Source of the DNA: Helicobacter salomonis | Lineage (GTDB): Bacteria; Campylobacterota; Campylobacteria; Campylobacterales; Helicobacteraceae | Assembly: GCF_017979425.1 (NCBI RefSeq) | Contig: NZ_JAERIS010000005.1 | Span: forward strand, 1 to 64,000 | Direction of reading: 5' to 3' | Length of the DNA stretch: 64,000 nt | Shown here: piece after piece, positions 17,407-36,395 of the stretch | How the letters are laid out: each line of letters begins with the position of its first letter | Numbering within the stretch: position 1 is the stretch's first letter | Program-made: the position numbers and the translations under genes | The notes under the pieces: generated by a model | The model's database searches: none | Seen by the model: the letters and a program-made list of their open reading frames with translations, nothing else | Told to the model about the DNA's origin: nothing

Positions 17407-18089
17407 TATCGTGTCCTGTCCATAATAATTGCTCCCGCCACACTCACATTGAGCGACTCTATCCTACCCTGCATGCTAATGCGCACAATTTGATCCATTT
17501 TACGCAGGATTTTGGGAGATAAGCCAGCTCCCTCACTGCCCAGAAAAATTGCTAAGGGGTGTTCAAATACCATCTGGCGTACATCTTGCCCTTGCATGTG
17601 TGCGCCATAGAGATGCACGCCAGCATCTTTGAGTTCTTGTAGAGCATCTAATAAATGCGGGTATATGCAAAATGGCACTTCATAGAGCGCGCCCATACTC
17701 GTGCGTACCAACCCTTCGTAGGGCAGATGTGTGTCCATGATCACCCCCTCAAAGCCCAGACATGCAACGCTACGGAATAATGCACCTACATTTCCCACAT
17801 CACTCAAACCACATAGCACGAGGATTCGGTCCAATGTTTTGAGTGTAGCCAGTGTAGTGCTTTGGGGAGGACGCACCTTAGCCAAAAACCCTTGATGATT
17901 GCCACCCCTTACCATAGCTTGGGCTTTTTGAGAATCTATGCGTGTAATGGTACTTTGATACTCTCTAGCATGGGCACGCAGGCGCGCAAAAATTTTTTTA
18001 TCCACCTCTTTAGCCAAATACCATTCTAAAACCACATCTGGATAATGCGTCAGAATGTACAAGATCACCTGCTTGCCAAAGATAATCAT
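17406..18089 (-). CDS. rlmB: TrmH/SpoU-family RNA 2'-O-methyltransferase
   Basis: Likely methylates the 2'-OH of a guanosine in 23S rRNA (RlmB type) using SAM. Seen: the three SPOUT motifs of the trefoil-knot fold, LCGLSDVGNVGALFRSVACLG, AIFLGSEGAGLSPKI and RISMQGRIESLNVSVAGAI (near residues 100, 170 and 200). Length 227. The ATG at 18089 overlaps the rsmI stop (ATGA). The exact target is not proven by sequence; HP0553 is the H. pylori counterpart by position. Confidence 0.85.
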   Translation of the reverse strand: MIIFGKQVILYILTHYPDVVLEWYLAKEVDKKIFARLRAHAREYQSTITRIDSQKAQAMVRGGNHQGFLAKVRPPQSTTLATLKTLDRILVLCGLSDVGNVGALFRSVACLGFEGVIMDTHLPYEGLVRTSMGALYEVPFCIYPHLLDALQELKDAGVHLYGAHMQGQDVRQMVFEHPLAIFLGSEGAGLSPKILRKMDQIVRISMQGRIESLNVSVAGAIIMDRTR

Positions 18090-18928
18090 GCATCCAAGCC
18101 TAATGCGTAAAGCGCTTTGGTCGAAATTCCTTTAAGTTTAGCCAGTAGTTTCGCCTTGATTTTAGGAGGGAGATCCATGTCCGCAATCTCTTGGTAAGAG
18201 AGGCTAGGCTCCGCGCGTGGACGCATGGCGCACACCAACACCCACTCTCCAAGTAAAGCCTTGGGTGGAAGAGCCTTGAGCTTCTGATAGACCTCTAGCA
18301 CACTACCCTTATGACGCTGTTCGTGGAGCTTGGTCATCTCCTTAATAGCAAATAGGGGGTACTCAGGCAGGATGGAAGCTAGATCATCCAAGGTTTCCAG
18401 CAGACGTCTAGGACTCTCATAAATCACACATGCGACTTCCTCCTGCAATGCAGTGCAACTGGCAACAAGTTTAGCAATCTTAGCACGCCGTTCCACATTC
18501 TTGGAAGGCAAAAAGCCCACAAAATGGAACGACTTTGCAGTAAAACCACTCGCGCTATAAGCGTTCACGCATGCGCTCGCACCGGGCAAAACCTCATACT
18601 CAATGCCATGTTCTTGAGCAAAGTCTACCAGTCTAGCTCCTGGATCACTCACACAGGGCATACCTGCGTCGCTGACAAATCCCACATGCCGACCCTGAAA
18701 AAAAGAACTCCCCATCTGACTCAAAAATGTTTCCTGATTATGGGAGTGGAAAGAGTAAAACGACTGCTCAGGGGTTTTCAAAACCCCTTCCTGAGCGAGT
18801 AGGAATAACAACCTCTTGGTTACGCGCACATCCTCGCACAGGAGCACATCACAACGCGCTAAAACCTCCAAAGCGCGCAATGTCATGTCCTTCAAATTGC
18901 CAATGGGGGTGGGCAATAAACTCAACAA
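18086..18928 (-). CDS. rsmI: 16S rRNA (cytidine1402-2'-O)-methyltransferase
   Basis: RsmI modifies C1402 in the ribosomal P-site region. Seen: tetrapyrrole-methylase fold with the N-terminal LPTPIGNLKDMTLRALE, LCEDVRVTKRLL, the glycine-rich VSDAGMPCVSDPGARLV and VLPGASACVNAYSASGF. Length 280. The start appears to be TTG at 18928, just beyond the rpmE stop, without a strong ribosome-binding site, so translation is probably coupled to rpmE. Confidence 0.93.
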   Translation of the reverse strand: MLSLLPTPIGNLKDMTLRALEVLARCDVLLCEDVRVTKRLLFLLAQEGVLKTPEQSFYSFHSHNQETFLSQMGSSFFQGRHVGFVSDAGMPCVSDPGARLVDFAQEHGIEYEVLPGASACVNAYSASGFTAKSFHFVGFLPSKNVERRAKIAKLVASCTALQEEVACVIYESPRRLLETLDDLASILPEYPLFAIKEMTKLHEQRHKGSVLEVYQKLKALPPKALLGEWVLVCAMRPRAEPSLSYQEIADMDLPPKIKAKLLAKLKGISTKALYALGLDA

Positions 18929-18931
18929 AAC

Positions 18932-19135
18932 TTACTGCATTTTGTATTTTTGTCTGAATTTCTCCACACGCCCTGCGGTATCGGCGATTTTATCACTCCC
19001 TGTGTAAAAGGGGTGGCAAAAGCTCGAAATATCGATGCGCAACTCACTCTTGGTGCTCAACACTTCAATTTGCTTCCCACTTGTAACGCAAGTTACCTTG
19101 CAAGGCACATACTCTGGATGAATTCCCTTCTTCAT
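18932..19135 (-). CDS. rpmE: 50S ribosomal protein L31
   Basis: A 67-residue L31. I set the start at ATG 19135 because the protein then begins [16 protein letters not shown] as in other helicobacters, with GGAG eight bases before. The longer frame up to 19267 is not part of the protein. Cys12, Cys16 and Cys36 are the cysteines of the zinc-binding type. It is the first gene of rpmE-rsmI-rlmB. Confidence 0.95.
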   Translation of the reverse strand: MKKGIHPEYVPCKVTCVTSGKQIEVLSTKSELRIDISSFCHPFYTGSDKIADTAGRVEKFRQKYKMQ

Positions 19136-19293
19136 GCTCACTTCTCCACAAGCTTTTTGCGCCATTGTAACTAATTTTTGCTTAAGTGTTTGAGTAATTT
19201 CAGCATTTAAATACGCCGATTTGACATTAGTGAAGAGAGGTTTTTCTCTTACACAGATACATGGCAATCACCTTGTTTGCCACCATGTTGCGC

Positions 19294-19299
19294 TATAAT
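19294..19299 (+). promoter_or_regulatory. -10 box for the nadE-lpxK unit
   Basis: TATAAT preceded by TTGCGC, 45 bases before the small gene at 19344. It lies between the divergent rpmE start and that gene. Confidence 0.45.
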
Positions 19300-19343
19300 G
19301 CCTTCCATATTTTTGAGGGATCGACTCTTGGAGTAGGAGCTGG

Positions 19344-19511
19344 ATGCTAGAGAGACAAAAATACACCTTTGAGATTAATGGGGACGGGAGTTTTACCATC
19401 CAAAATCGCAAGGGCGAGGTTTATTACTTAGGTTGTAACCCCTATCTTTCTATCCGCGATCAAGATAACACCCTCAATCCTAAGTGTGCCAAATTTTTGC
19501 CGGATTTGTAA
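19344..19511 (+). CDS. 55-residue protein of unknown function upstream of nadE
   Basis: ATG at 19344 with a strong GGAGTAGGAG ribosome-binding site; the TAA at 19509-19511 touches the nadE ATG at 19512. The product begins MLERQKYTFEINGDGSF and has a beta-strand-like pattern with two cysteines (YLGCNPY and NPKCAKF). It has no signal peptide or membrane segment. Coding status rests on the ribosome-binding site, the tight junction with nadE and a plausible composition. No family is recognised. Confidence 0.65.
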   Translation: MLERQKYTFEINGDGSFTIQNRKGEVYYLGCNPYLSIRDQDNTLNPKCAKFLPDL

Positions 19512-20258
19512 ATGAAAAATATCCTGGATCAACTTCTCTTGTTTTTGCAAACTCAGGGTGCACAAAGGGGCTTTGAGCGTTTTGTAGTGGGGATGAGCGG
19601 GGGGGTAGATAGCGCGTTAGTGGGTGTGTTATGCCAAAGAGTCTTGCCTACGCACGCGCTTTTAATGCCTGCTACCCACACTTCCAGTGCTACAGAAGAT
19701 GCGATCGCTCTGTGCAATCACTTTAATATCCCTTACACGCAGCGCCCCATCGCGCCCTATGAAGCGTTATTCAAAGCCAATAACCTTGATGTGAGTTTGG
19801 GGCGTGTGGGCAATTTCTGTGCACGCATGCGCATGGCTTTGCTCTATGATTTTTCTATGGAAATTAACGCGTTGGTGGTGGGCACGAGCAATAGGAGCGA
19901 AATCATGCTAGGGTATGGAACGCTTTTTGGGGATTTGGCATGGCTAATTAACCCCATTGCCCACCTTTTTAAAAGCCAAGTATATAGCCTAGCCCAAGCC
20001 CTAGAAATCCCCCAAGAGATTTTAAGCAAACCCCCCAGCGCAGACCTCTATAGCGGACAGAGTGATGAGGCAGATTTGGGTTTTAGTTACACCCAAATTG
20101 ACCCACTCTTGCAAGAAATCAGTGCGCGCTGGGAAAACCCGGTACACATTGATGCTGGCGCGCTATGTGCTCTAGGATATATGCCTGACTTGGTGGCAAG
20201 CATTGTAAGTAGAGTGCAAAAAAACGCCTTTAAGAGCCAACCTCCTAGTTTTCTATGA
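19512..20258 (+). CDS. nadE: NH3-dependent NAD+ synthetase
   Basis: Amidates nicotinate adenine dinucleotide to NAD with ATP and ammonia. Seen: PP-loop SGGVDS (residues 29-34), CARMRMALLYDFS, VVGTSNRSEIMLGYGT and KPPSADLYSGQSDEADLG. Length 248 shows it lacks the glutaminase domain, so it depends on free ammonia, which urease supplies in gastric helicobacters. It overlaps lpxK by four bases (ATGA). Confidence 0.95.
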   Translation: MKNILDQLLLFLQTQGAQRGFERFVVGMSGGVDSALVGVLCQRVLPTHALLMPATHTSSATEDAIALCNHFNIPYTQRPIAPYEALFKANNLDVSLGRVGNFCARMRMALLYDFSMEINALVVGTSNRSEIMLGYGTLFGDLAWLINPIAHLFKSQVYSLAQALEIPQEILSKPPSADLYSGQSDEADLGFSYTQIDPLLQEISARWENPVHIDAGALCALGYMPDLVASIVSRVQKNAFKSQPPSFL

Positions 20259-21175
20259 CTTGGATTGAACGCTATTTTTACACCCCTACCAGGGGGCAGA
20301 AACTCTTAGCCTACATGCTCTTGCCCGTTTCGCTCATTTATGGGGGCATTGCCACCCTCAAGCGCGCCCTAGCCCCCTATGAGGATTTGGAGATTCCTAT
20401 TATTAGTATAGGTAACCTAGTAGTGGGAGGGAGTGGCAAAACTCCCTTTATTTTAGAATTGGGCAAGATTTTAGAACCCTTGCATGTGGGTGTAGTTAGT
20501 CGGGGTTATGGACGCACTTCTAAGGGCTTAGTGGTGGTGAGTGAGCGCGGACACCTCTTAGTAGAGCAGAGAGAAGCTGGGGATGAAGCGTTTTTGTGCG
20601 CCAGTCGCCTAAAAGCTAGTGTGGTGGTGAGTGCTGATCGCAGGGCAGGCATTTTAAGGGCTAAAGAGTTGGGCGCGCAGGTGATCCTATTAGATGATGG
20701 GTTTCGCTTTAACTTTAAGAAATTAAATATTGTGCTCAAACCAGAGCGCGCGCCTTACTTTGATTTTGTGTTGCCCAGCGGGGCATATCGGGAGTTTTTG
20801 CGTGGCTACAAACAGGCGGATTTGCTTTTACAAGAAGGAAAAGATTACACCCGTCAAGTGTGGGTGAGTAGCCCCAGTCCTAGAATGCTCCTAGTAACTG
20901 CCATTGCTAACCCCAGCCGTTTAGATTCTTACTTGCCCGAAGTGGTGGGCAAACTCTATTTTAAAGATCACGCCTATTTTGACCAACAAACCCTGCAAAA
21001 GGCATTTAGGGCGCACAAGGCGACTTCTCTACTGGTTACCACCAAAGACGCGGTTAAACTCCAAGATTGCTCTTTGCCTTTGAGTATTTTAGAGCTGAAA
21101 TTACAGATTCAAGCCCAGCATTTACAAAACATCTGCGACTATGTGTGCCAGATACAAGCAGGGCTACAAGTCTAG
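20255..21175 (+). CDS. lpxK: tetraacyldisaccharide 4'-kinase
   Basis: Phosphorylates the 4' position of the lipid A precursor at the inner membrane. Seen: an N-terminal membrane-associating helix (about residues 14-32), P-loop NLVVGGSGKTPF (54-65), SRGYGR, GDEAFLCASR and VILLDDGFRF (Walker B). Length 306. Co-translated with nadE. Ends four bases before the convergent PL8 lyase stop. Confidence 0.94.
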   Translation: MTWIERYFYTPTRGQKLLAYMLLPVSLIYGGIATLKRALAPYEDLEIPIISIGNLVVGGSGKTPFILELGKILEPLHVGVVSRGYGRTSKGLVVVSERGHLLVEQREAGDEAFLCASRLKASVVVSADRRAGILRAKELGAQVILLDDGFRFNFKKLNIVLKPERAPYFDFVLPSGAYREFLRGYKQADLLLQEGKDYTRQVWVSSPSPRMLLVTAIANPSRLDSYLPEVVGKLYFKDHAYFDQQTLQKAFRAHKATSLLVTTKDAVKLQDCSLPLSILELKLQIQAQHLQNICDYVCQIQAGLQV

Positions 21176-21178
21176 TAT

Positions 21179-23461
21179 TTAGGAGGTTTTCACCAACTCA
21201 ACCACTAGCGAGGCACCGAGGGGGAGGGTTTGCAAGCTTAAATAAGTGTGTTTGCCCTTGTAGGTGAGCTGCGCGCTTGATTTTGAGTTGGCTAGGCTGT
21301 AGCGGCCCTCTAAGATCAGAGTGATGGGATTGGTGAGTTGTTGAGTGGGGTCAGCAATGCTGAGTTGTAGGTGGTGCTGGGTTTTGATTTCTAAAATGGA
21401 GAGAGGTTCCTTGAATTGTAAATCGCCTATTTTAAGCCAGCCAGATTGGTATTTATTAATGGCCAGCAGGTTTTTGGAAATGAGACGCAAGGCGTGGACT
21501 TTAGGATTTTGAGCGATGATCTCAATATCTTCCAATGGGTAGTTTTGCACTTCTTGAGGACTAAATTGAGGCAAGACTAAGTAAGCGTAAGAAGCTTGTT
21601 TGGGTGGATGATGAATAATTGCCTCTAAAAAGGGGGCTTCTAGGGTGCGCGTACTCCTGCCTCCAATGTCTGCATAACTTCCCTGTCTTGACACCTTGTC
21701 AACAGAAACCTGCATGTCTTGTAGTAAAACATAACCGATGTTGCTGTGCTTAATTGGATTGCTAAAGTTGAGAGTATCTCCTTTTTTTGTCAAGCTAGCA
21801 CTCTGTTGGAGAATTTGCGCATTGGTATAGATTGCATTTTGGGGACTGATTTTGCGATTATCCATGGCTGTGATTGTGGGTTTAGGGCTTTGCACGCTAC
21901 CCAGTGCTACCATGGCATTGCCCATAAGCAAATAGGATTTTTGTGCCCTAAAACCCACCTTTTGCAGATCCATACCCACAAAGCCGTATATCCCATTAGA
22001 GGCTCCACCCGCCCAAGACTGCAACCCCAAATTACCCCGTCTTTGAAGAACTTCTTCCTGACCTTTTAACTCGGTAGTGCCGGGCAATTTGGTGGGATTG
22101 ACAAGGGGCCAAAAGTCTATAAATGCATTGGCATCCCCATAAATATAACTCATTCCATCGCTGCTATCAAAACCCTTGAGATTTTCACCATTCATGGTTT
22201 CGTAGTTTAAGATGCGATTTGAATGCAGGGCAAGCACGATTTGCCCCCCACGCGTGCCCCTTTGGGCGGCTCGATCCATCGCTCCAAAGATTTGCACAGG
22301 TTTTAAGGATAGGGGAGGGAAGTTTATTGCGGCAATGCGTGCTAGGATTTTTTGAGAGATGGTATGGCTAGTGTTGATTAGATTAGGTTGAGATTTAAGA
22401 TTTTGAGCGATCAAATTCTGCAAGAGGTTTTTATAAGGACTAGGGGCGTGTTCTGAGAGGATGGCTAGAGCCTCTATCAAACCCTTGGCCCTACTGAAAT
22501 CATTTTCACGATCGCGGCTAATACTCCTGCCACACACCGAAGCGTTTAAGCCCCCCTGAATGAGAAAGTAGGGATAGGATTTAAGCACACTCGCATAAAG
22601 CCCGGGATCGATGAGGTTTTGGCTAAAGGGAGTGTGTTCGAGCACGACCATAAACTGGGCTAAACCTTTTAAAAGCACTATCCCATACGACCCATTTGAG
22701 GGGACATGTTCGTGCTGAATAAACGACCCATCTGCATAAAAGCCATTGCCTGCATGCACGATTGTAGACGCGCTTTTCACCGCCTTTATGGCCGCTAAAA
22801 TCTGGTTTGGGTCCTGTTGTACTACCCCCCTAATAAGTCCAATGAAAGCGGTGTCCACCCGATTAGCCCCCTGACTCTCTCTGGCCCTAGGATTGGTGCT
22901 ACTACGCGCACCCACGCTCAAGCCAGAATATCTAGGGTCTGGTTGATAATAGGCTTGGGCTTGCAATAAGGTCGTTTGTAAAGGGGGAGGAATGGAATCG
23001 CCCATGATGACTAAAATTTCATTGAGAGTTTTAGGAATGCCAATTTCCCAGGGCCACCAATTACCCACCTCCATCCCCTCCACAGCATAATACCTAGCAA
23101 AAATTTTCAAGCCCTCTAGGATACTCGTTTTAAGACTGATATCTCTGTAATGTGGACTCTGAGGGTTGGCGTAGAGTTTGGCTAAATCCGCAAGTCCTTT
23201 TAGACTGCCATGCAGCTGCTTGACTTGCGTGAGGTCAGGGTATTGACTAAAAATCACAGTAGAATTTAGGGCAAGGGAGCGCATAGCCCGCTTACCCTGC
23301 TTAATGTCTTGTTCCGTAAAATCTAAGAGATACTGCCTGAAGTTGGTTTGCATATAGCGGATTTGCGCGCTAGATGGCGTGCCCGCTTCTAAAAAACACC
23401 CACATACAACCCACAGCATCGCGGTGAGCGCGATACTTAGTCGTGTTAAAATCTCAAGCAT
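21179..23461 (-). CDS. polysaccharide lyase family 8 (hyaluronate/chondroitin lyase type)
   Basis: A 760-residue secreted enzyme predicted to cleave uronic-acid polysaccharides (hyaluronan, chondroitin or similar) by beta-elimination. An N-terminal signal (about 1-26) contains VVCGC, possibly a relaxed lipobox. The alpha-toroid half holds the substrate patch NWWPWEIG (134-141) and the catalytic set Asn200, His250 and Tyr259 (nine apart, as in streptococcal enzymes) and Arg312/Arg316 in GRSISR. The beta half holds NYETMNGENLKGF and the LPGTTE loop. Promoter TATAAT lies just upstream. No transporter or sugar genes are adjacent. I know of no H. pylori counterpart; substrate is uncertain. Confidence 0.88.
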   Translation of the reverse strand: MLEILTRLSIALTAMLWVVCGCFLEAGTPSSAQIRYMQTNFRQYLLDFTEQDIKQGKRAMRSLALNSTVIFSQYPDLTQVKQLHGSLKGLADLAKLYANPQSPHYRDISLKTSILEGLKIFARYYAVEGMEVGNWWPWEIGIPKTLNEILVIMGDSIPPPLQTTLLQAQAYYQPDPRYSGLSVGARSSTNPRARESQGANRVDTAFIGLIRGVVQQDPNQILAAIKAVKSASTIVHAGNGFYADGSFIQHEHVPSNGSYGIVLLKGLAQFMVVLEHTPFSQNLIDPGLYASVLKSYPYFLIQGGLNASVCGRSISRDRENDFSRAKGLIEALAILSEHAPSPYKNLLQNLIAQNLKSQPNLINTSHTISQKILARIAAINFPPLSLKPVQIFGAMDRAAQRGTRGGQIVLALHSNRILNYETMNGENLKGFDSSDGMSYIYGDANAFIDFWPLVNPTKLPGTTELKGQEEVLQRRGNLGLQSWAGGASNGIYGFVGMDLQKVGFRAQKSYLLMGNAMVALGSVQSPKPTITAMDNRKISPQNAIYTNAQILQQSASLTKKGDTLNFSNPIKHSNIGYVLLQDMQVSVDKVSRQGSYADIGGRSTRTLEAPFLEAIIHHPPKQASYAYLVLPQFSPQEVQNYPLEDIEIIAQNPKVHALRLISKNLLAINKYQSGWLKIGDLQFKEPLSILEIKTQHHLQLSIADPTQQLTNPITLILEGRYSLANSKSSAQLTYKGKHTYLSLQTLPLGASLVVELVKTS

Positions 23462-23481
23462 AAAAGCACATTCCAGCTGTT

Positions 23482-23487
23482 ATTATA
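23482..23487 (-). promoter_or_regulatory. -10 box for the PL8 lyase gene
   Basis: Minus-strand TATAAT in GGATATAATAAC, about 21 bases before the ATG at 23461, giving a very short leader with only a weak GGAA as ribosome-binding site. It indicates that the gene is expressed on its own, not from fusA. Confidence 0.5.
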
Positions 23488-23623
23488 TCCATGTATCCGT
23501 GATAATAAACCTAGCTGAACAATCCCCCCAAAAAACCCTACACCTACTCAACACCAGCTAACTAGCCTGTGCCAAGTGTCCTACTTAGACTTCTGGCTTT
23601 TCCACCAAGAGATGAACCACTAC

Positions 23624-25702
23624 TTAGCCCTTGCGTTTTTCTACAATTTCCTTAGCGATGTTAGCAGGTACTTCACCATAATGGTCAAATTCCATCGAAT
23701 AGGTGCCCCGACCTTGGGTGGCAGAGCGCAGATCGGTGGAATAACCAAACATTTCCACCAAAGGCACAAAAGCATTCACGATCTTAAGCCCTAAGCGATC
23801 CTCCATCGCGTTGATCTGCCCTCTGCGGCGATTCAAATCCCCGATCACATCGCCCATATATTCTTCAGGCACTTCAACCTCGACCTTCATCATCGGCTCT
23901 AAAAGCACAGGGTTAGCCGCTCTGCAAGCCTCCTTAAAAGCCATAGAACCAGCAATCTTAAAGGCCATTTCCGAAGAGTCTACTTCGTGATAACTTCCAT
24001 CATACAGGGTAACCTTGAAATCCACCACTGGGTAACCCGCCAAAACCCCACTCTGCATCGCTTCTTGGATTCCCTTATCCACCGCAGGGATATACTCTTT
24101 GGGGATCACGCCCCCGCTGATTTGGTTCACAAATTCATAGCCACTTCCAGGCTCTTGGGGCTCAAGCTTGATAAAGACATGCCCATATTGCCCGCGCCCG
24201 CCAGACTGCTTGGCGTATTTATGCTCTTTTTGTACCTCGCTCCTAATGGTTTCCCTGAAAGCCACTTGAGGCTGACCCACTTCCGCCTCGACTTTGAATT
24301 CTCTTTTGAGACGATCTACGATGATCTCTAAGTGCAATTCGCCCATGCCTCCAATCAAGGTCTGCCCGGTTTCCTCTTGGGTCATCACTCTAAAGCTGGG
24401 GTCTTCTTCGGCAAGTTTGCCCAAAGCCACGCCCATTTTCTCTTGATCAGCCTTAGTTTTAGGCTCAACAGCGATGTGGATCACAGGTTCGGGAAATTCC
24501 ATGCGCTCTAGCACCACGGGGCTCTTTTCATTACAGAGCGTGTCCCCTGTCAAGGTATCTTTGAGTCCTACAAAGGCGCAAATTTCGCCTGCGTAGACTT
24601 CCTTAATATCCTCGCGTTTATTAGAGTGCATTTTGAGTAAACGACCCACCCGTTCTTTTTTATCCTTAGTGGAATTATAAATATAGCTTCCTGATTCGAG
24701 TTTCCCACGATACACCCGCACAAAGGTGAGTTGCCCTACAAAGGGGTCGGTCATGATTTTAAAAGCCAACCCAGCAAAATCGCCTTCGTCCCCAGATTGC
24801 ACCTTGATCTCTTCTTCACTCTTGGGGTCTACTCCCTTGATATCCGCTACTTCTGTGGGAGCAGGTAGGTAGTCGATGACGGCATCTAGCAAGGTTTGCA
24901 CGCCTTTATTTTTAAAAGAGGAGCCACAGAGCATAGGAATGAGCGCCATGTTCAAGCACCCGACTTTAATCCCATGCTTGATCTCTTCCACGCTTAGGGC
25001 CTCTCCACCCAAATACTTCTCCATCAAAGCTTCATCTTGTTCAGCTACGGCCTCTAGGAGTTTATCGCGGTATTCTTGAGCTTTGACTTGCAGATCGCTA
25101 GGGATGTCCTGCACATCGTATTTAGCCCCCATTGCCTCGTTGTTCCATATAATGGCTTTCATGGCAACCAGATCGATCACGCCCTGAAAAGTGTCTTCTG
25201 CGCCAATGGGGATATTGATGGGTATGGGGTTAGCTTTCAAGCGCTCTTTGATTTGGTTTTCCACATTGTAAAAATTAGCCCCAATGCGATCCATCTTGTT
25301 CACAAACACAATGCGGGGCACGCCGTATTTATTGGCTTGCCTCCACACGGTTTCACTCTGGGGCTGCACCCCTCCTACTGAACAAAACACCGCCACTGCA
25401 CCATCGAGCACACGCATAGAGCGCTCTACTTCAATGGTGAAATCCACATGCCCGGGGGTGTCGATCAAATTAATTTGGTGATCCTGCCAAAAGCAAGTGG
25501 TGGCAGCTGAAGTGATGGTAATTCCTCTTTCTTTTTCTTGTTCCATCCAGTCCATTGTGGCTGCACCATCATGCACCTCGCCAATCTTATGACTGACCCC
25601 AGTGTAAAACAAAATACGCTCAGAGGTAGTGGTCTTGCCCGCATCAATATGGGCGGCAATCCCAATATTTCTAATTTTTTCTAAAGGAGTTTTACGTGCC
25701 AT
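23624..25702 (-). CDS. fusA: elongation factor G
   Basis: GTPase that drives ribosomal translocation. Seen: [15 protein letters not shown] (P-loop), the DTPGHVDF switch II, NKMDR, and domains II-V ending with [19 protein letters not shown]. Length 692 is standard. The ATG at 25702 follows rpsG by nine bases. Last gene of the rpsL-rpsG-fusA string, here directly after rpoBC. Confidence 0.97.
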   Translation of the reverse strand: MARKTPLEKIRNIGIAAHIDAGKTTTSERILFYTGVSHKIGEVHDGAATMDWMEQEKERGITITSAATTCFWQDHQINLIDTPGHVDFTIEVERSMRVLDGAVAVFCSVGGVQPQSETVWRQANKYGVPRIVFVNKMDRIGANFYNVENQIKERLKANPIPINIPIGAEDTFQGVIDLVAMKAIIWNNEAMGAKYDVQDIPSDLQVKAQEYRDKLLEAVAEQDEALMEKYLGGEALSVEEIKHGIKVGCLNMALIPMLCGSSFKNKGVQTLLDAVIDYLPAPTEVADIKGVDPKSEEEIKVQSGDEGDFAGLAFKIMTDPFVGQLTFVRVYRGKLESGSYIYNSTKDKKERVGRLLKMHSNKREDIKEVYAGEICAFVGLKDTLTGDTLCNEKSPVVLERMEFPEPVIHIAVEPKTKADQEKMGVALGKLAEEDPSFRVMTQEETGQTLIGGMGELHLEIIVDRLKREFKVEAEVGQPQVAFRETIRSEVQKEHKYAKQSGGRGQYGHVFIKLEPQEPGSGYEFVNQISGGVIPKEYIPAVDKGIQEAMQSGVLAGYPVVDFKVTLYDGSYHEVDSSEMAFKIAGSMAFKEACRAANPVLLEPMMKVEVEVPEEYMGDVIGDLNRRRGQINAMEDRLGLKIVNAFVPLVEMFGYSTDLRSATQGRGTYSMEFDHYGEVPANIAKEIVEKRKG

Positions 25703-25711
25703 GTATTCCGC

Positions 25712-26179
<468 letters not shown>

Positions 26180-26188
26180 CTATTCCCT

Positions 26189-26581
26189 TTATTTTTTCTT
26201 CTCAGCCCCGGCTTTGGCTTTTTTAGCCCCATACTTACTGCGAGAAACCGAGCGTTTATTCACCCCAGCGGTGTCTAGCGCCCCGCGCACGATGTGGTAT
26301 TTCACCCCGGGCAAGTCCTTAACCCTACCTCCGCGTACAAGCACGATGGAGTGTTCTTGCAAATTATGCCCCTCTCCGGGAATATAGCTAATGACTTCAA
26401 ATTTACTTGTCAAGCGCACCTTGGCAACTTTCCTAAGGGCAGAGTTAGGTTTTTTAGGGGTTGTGGTATAAACCCTCGTGCAAACCCCTCTTCTTTGGGG
26501 GCATTCCACCAAAGCCGGAGATTTGGTTTTCTTAAGGATTTTCTTCCTTTCTTTTCTAATCAACTGGTTGATAGTGGGCAC
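26189..26581 (-). CDS. rpsL: 30S ribosomal protein S12
   Basis: Decoding-centre protein. 130 residues with [31 protein letters not shown] (lysine at the classic streptomycin-resistance position, wild type) and [26 protein letters not shown]. Starts 65 bases after the rpoBC stop, which suggests continued transcription from that operon. Confidence 0.97.
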   Translation of the reverse strand: MPTINQLIRKERKKILKKTKSPALVECPQRRGVCTRVYTTTPKKPNSALRKVAKVRLTSKFEVISYIPGEGHNLQEHSIVLVRGGRVKDLPGVKYHIVRGALDTAGVNKRSVSRSKYGAKKAKAGAEKKK

Positions 26582-26646
26582 ACTCGTCCTTTTTCTAAAT
26601 TTCTTTCCAAAACCGCCATTGTAGCTTAAACAATCTTTGTTCTATC

Positions 26647-35367
<8,721 letters not shown>

Positions 35368-35442
35368 CTAAAATGTCTGCTTTAGCAAATACGCATGGAA
35401 ATCCCTTGAAATAGCATTTCCCCCATCCTTTGAAAAGGCAAT

Positions 35443-35817
35443 TTACTTAATTTCAGCCTTTGCTCCGACTTCTTCTAGTTTCTTTTTGATGGTTTCGGCT
35501 TCCTCTTTATTCACGCCTTCTTTGAGCACATGAGGAGTTTTTTCGGTGGCTTCTTTAGCTTCTTTCAAGCCTAATCCAGTGATCTCGCGCACTACCTTAA
35601 TGACTTTAATTTTTTCCGCTCCAGTGTCAGCTAGCACCACGCTAAACTCTGTTTTTTCTTCCACCGCTTCAGCTACAGCTCCCCCTCCAGCTCCAGCCAC
35701 CACGGTGGGTGCGGCACTCACGCCGAACTTCTCTTCAAACGCTTTCACAAGTTCAGAGAGCTCTAGCACACTCATATTGCCGATATGCTCTAAAAGTTCC
35801 TCTTTGCTGATCGCCAT
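35443..35817 (-). CDS. rplL: 50S ribosomal protein L7/L12
   Basis: Stalk protein that recruits translation GTPases. 124 residues: N-terminal dimerisation helix pair, Ala/Gly-rich hinge (about 39-52) and the C-terminal factor-binding domain with [21 protein letters not shown]. Nine bases after rplJ. About 135 bases separate it from rpoBC, where an attenuator could lie, though no clear terminator is seen. Confidence 0.97.
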   Translation of the reverse strand: MAISKEELLEHIGNMSVLELSELVKAFEEKFGVSAAPTVVAGAGGGAVAEAVEEKTEFSVVLADTGAEKIKVIKVVREITGLGLKEAKEATEKTPHVLKEGVNKEEAETIKKKLEEVGAKAEIK

Positions 35818-35826
35818 ATTAATCCT

Positions 35827-36309
35827 TTATGCCTCTTCTTTTGATTTTTTCAAATTGTCCAAACCTGTAACAAAATAACGCGCAGGCGCGCTCCAAACCG
35901 ATAACAACATTCCAATGAGCTCTTGCTTACTGGGCAGTTTAGAAATCGCTTCGATGTGTGCGCTATCCACAGCCCGTTTTTCATACAATCCAGCTTTGAC
36001 GCGGAAATGCTCCTTATGCTCTTTAGCAAAACCCATGACCAATTTGGAGAGCGCGATTTGATCTGTGCCCCACACAAACAGATTGGTTTCTTTGAGCTCT
36101 AAGGGCTCCAGTTGAGCCCCTTTGAGTGCAAGAGCGGCTAAGGTGTTCTTGATTACCTGCACTTTAATGCCCTGCGTGCGCGCTTGGGAGCGTAACTGCT
36201 CTAAATGTTTTACACTCAAACCCTTATAATCGCACACTGCTAACGCTTCCATGTCGCTGAAGGCATTTTTCAGGGTGGCAACCAACTCTTTCTTCTGTTC
36301 TCTATGCAT
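35827..36309 (-). CDS. rplJ: 50S ribosomal protein L10
   Basis: Base of the L7/L12 stalk. The start is ATG 36309, preceded by AAAGGAGG, giving a 160-residue protein beginning [17 protein letters not shown]; the frame open to 36339 is not needed. Contains [17 protein letters not shown] and [11 protein letters not shown] of the family. Confidence 0.96.
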   Translation of the reverse strand: MHREQKKELVATLKNAFSDMEALAVCDYKGLSVKHLEQLRSQARTQGIKVQVIKNTLAALALKGAQLEPLELKETNLFVWGTDQIALSKLVMGFAKEHKEHFRVKAGLYEKRAVDSAHIEAISKLPSKQELIGMLLSVWSAPARYFVTGLDNLKKSKEEA

Positions 36310-36395
36310 GCTTCCTCCTTTCCGACTTAACTTCCACAAGGCTACCCAAGAAGTAATTTAAACTTAAAGTCCTTGTTTCTCTAGTCTAAGATCAA

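Noticed and set aside
19136-19267. N-terminal extension of L31
   Set aside because: The ribosomal protein begins at the MKKGIHPEY motif with its own GGAG; the extension has no family likeness.
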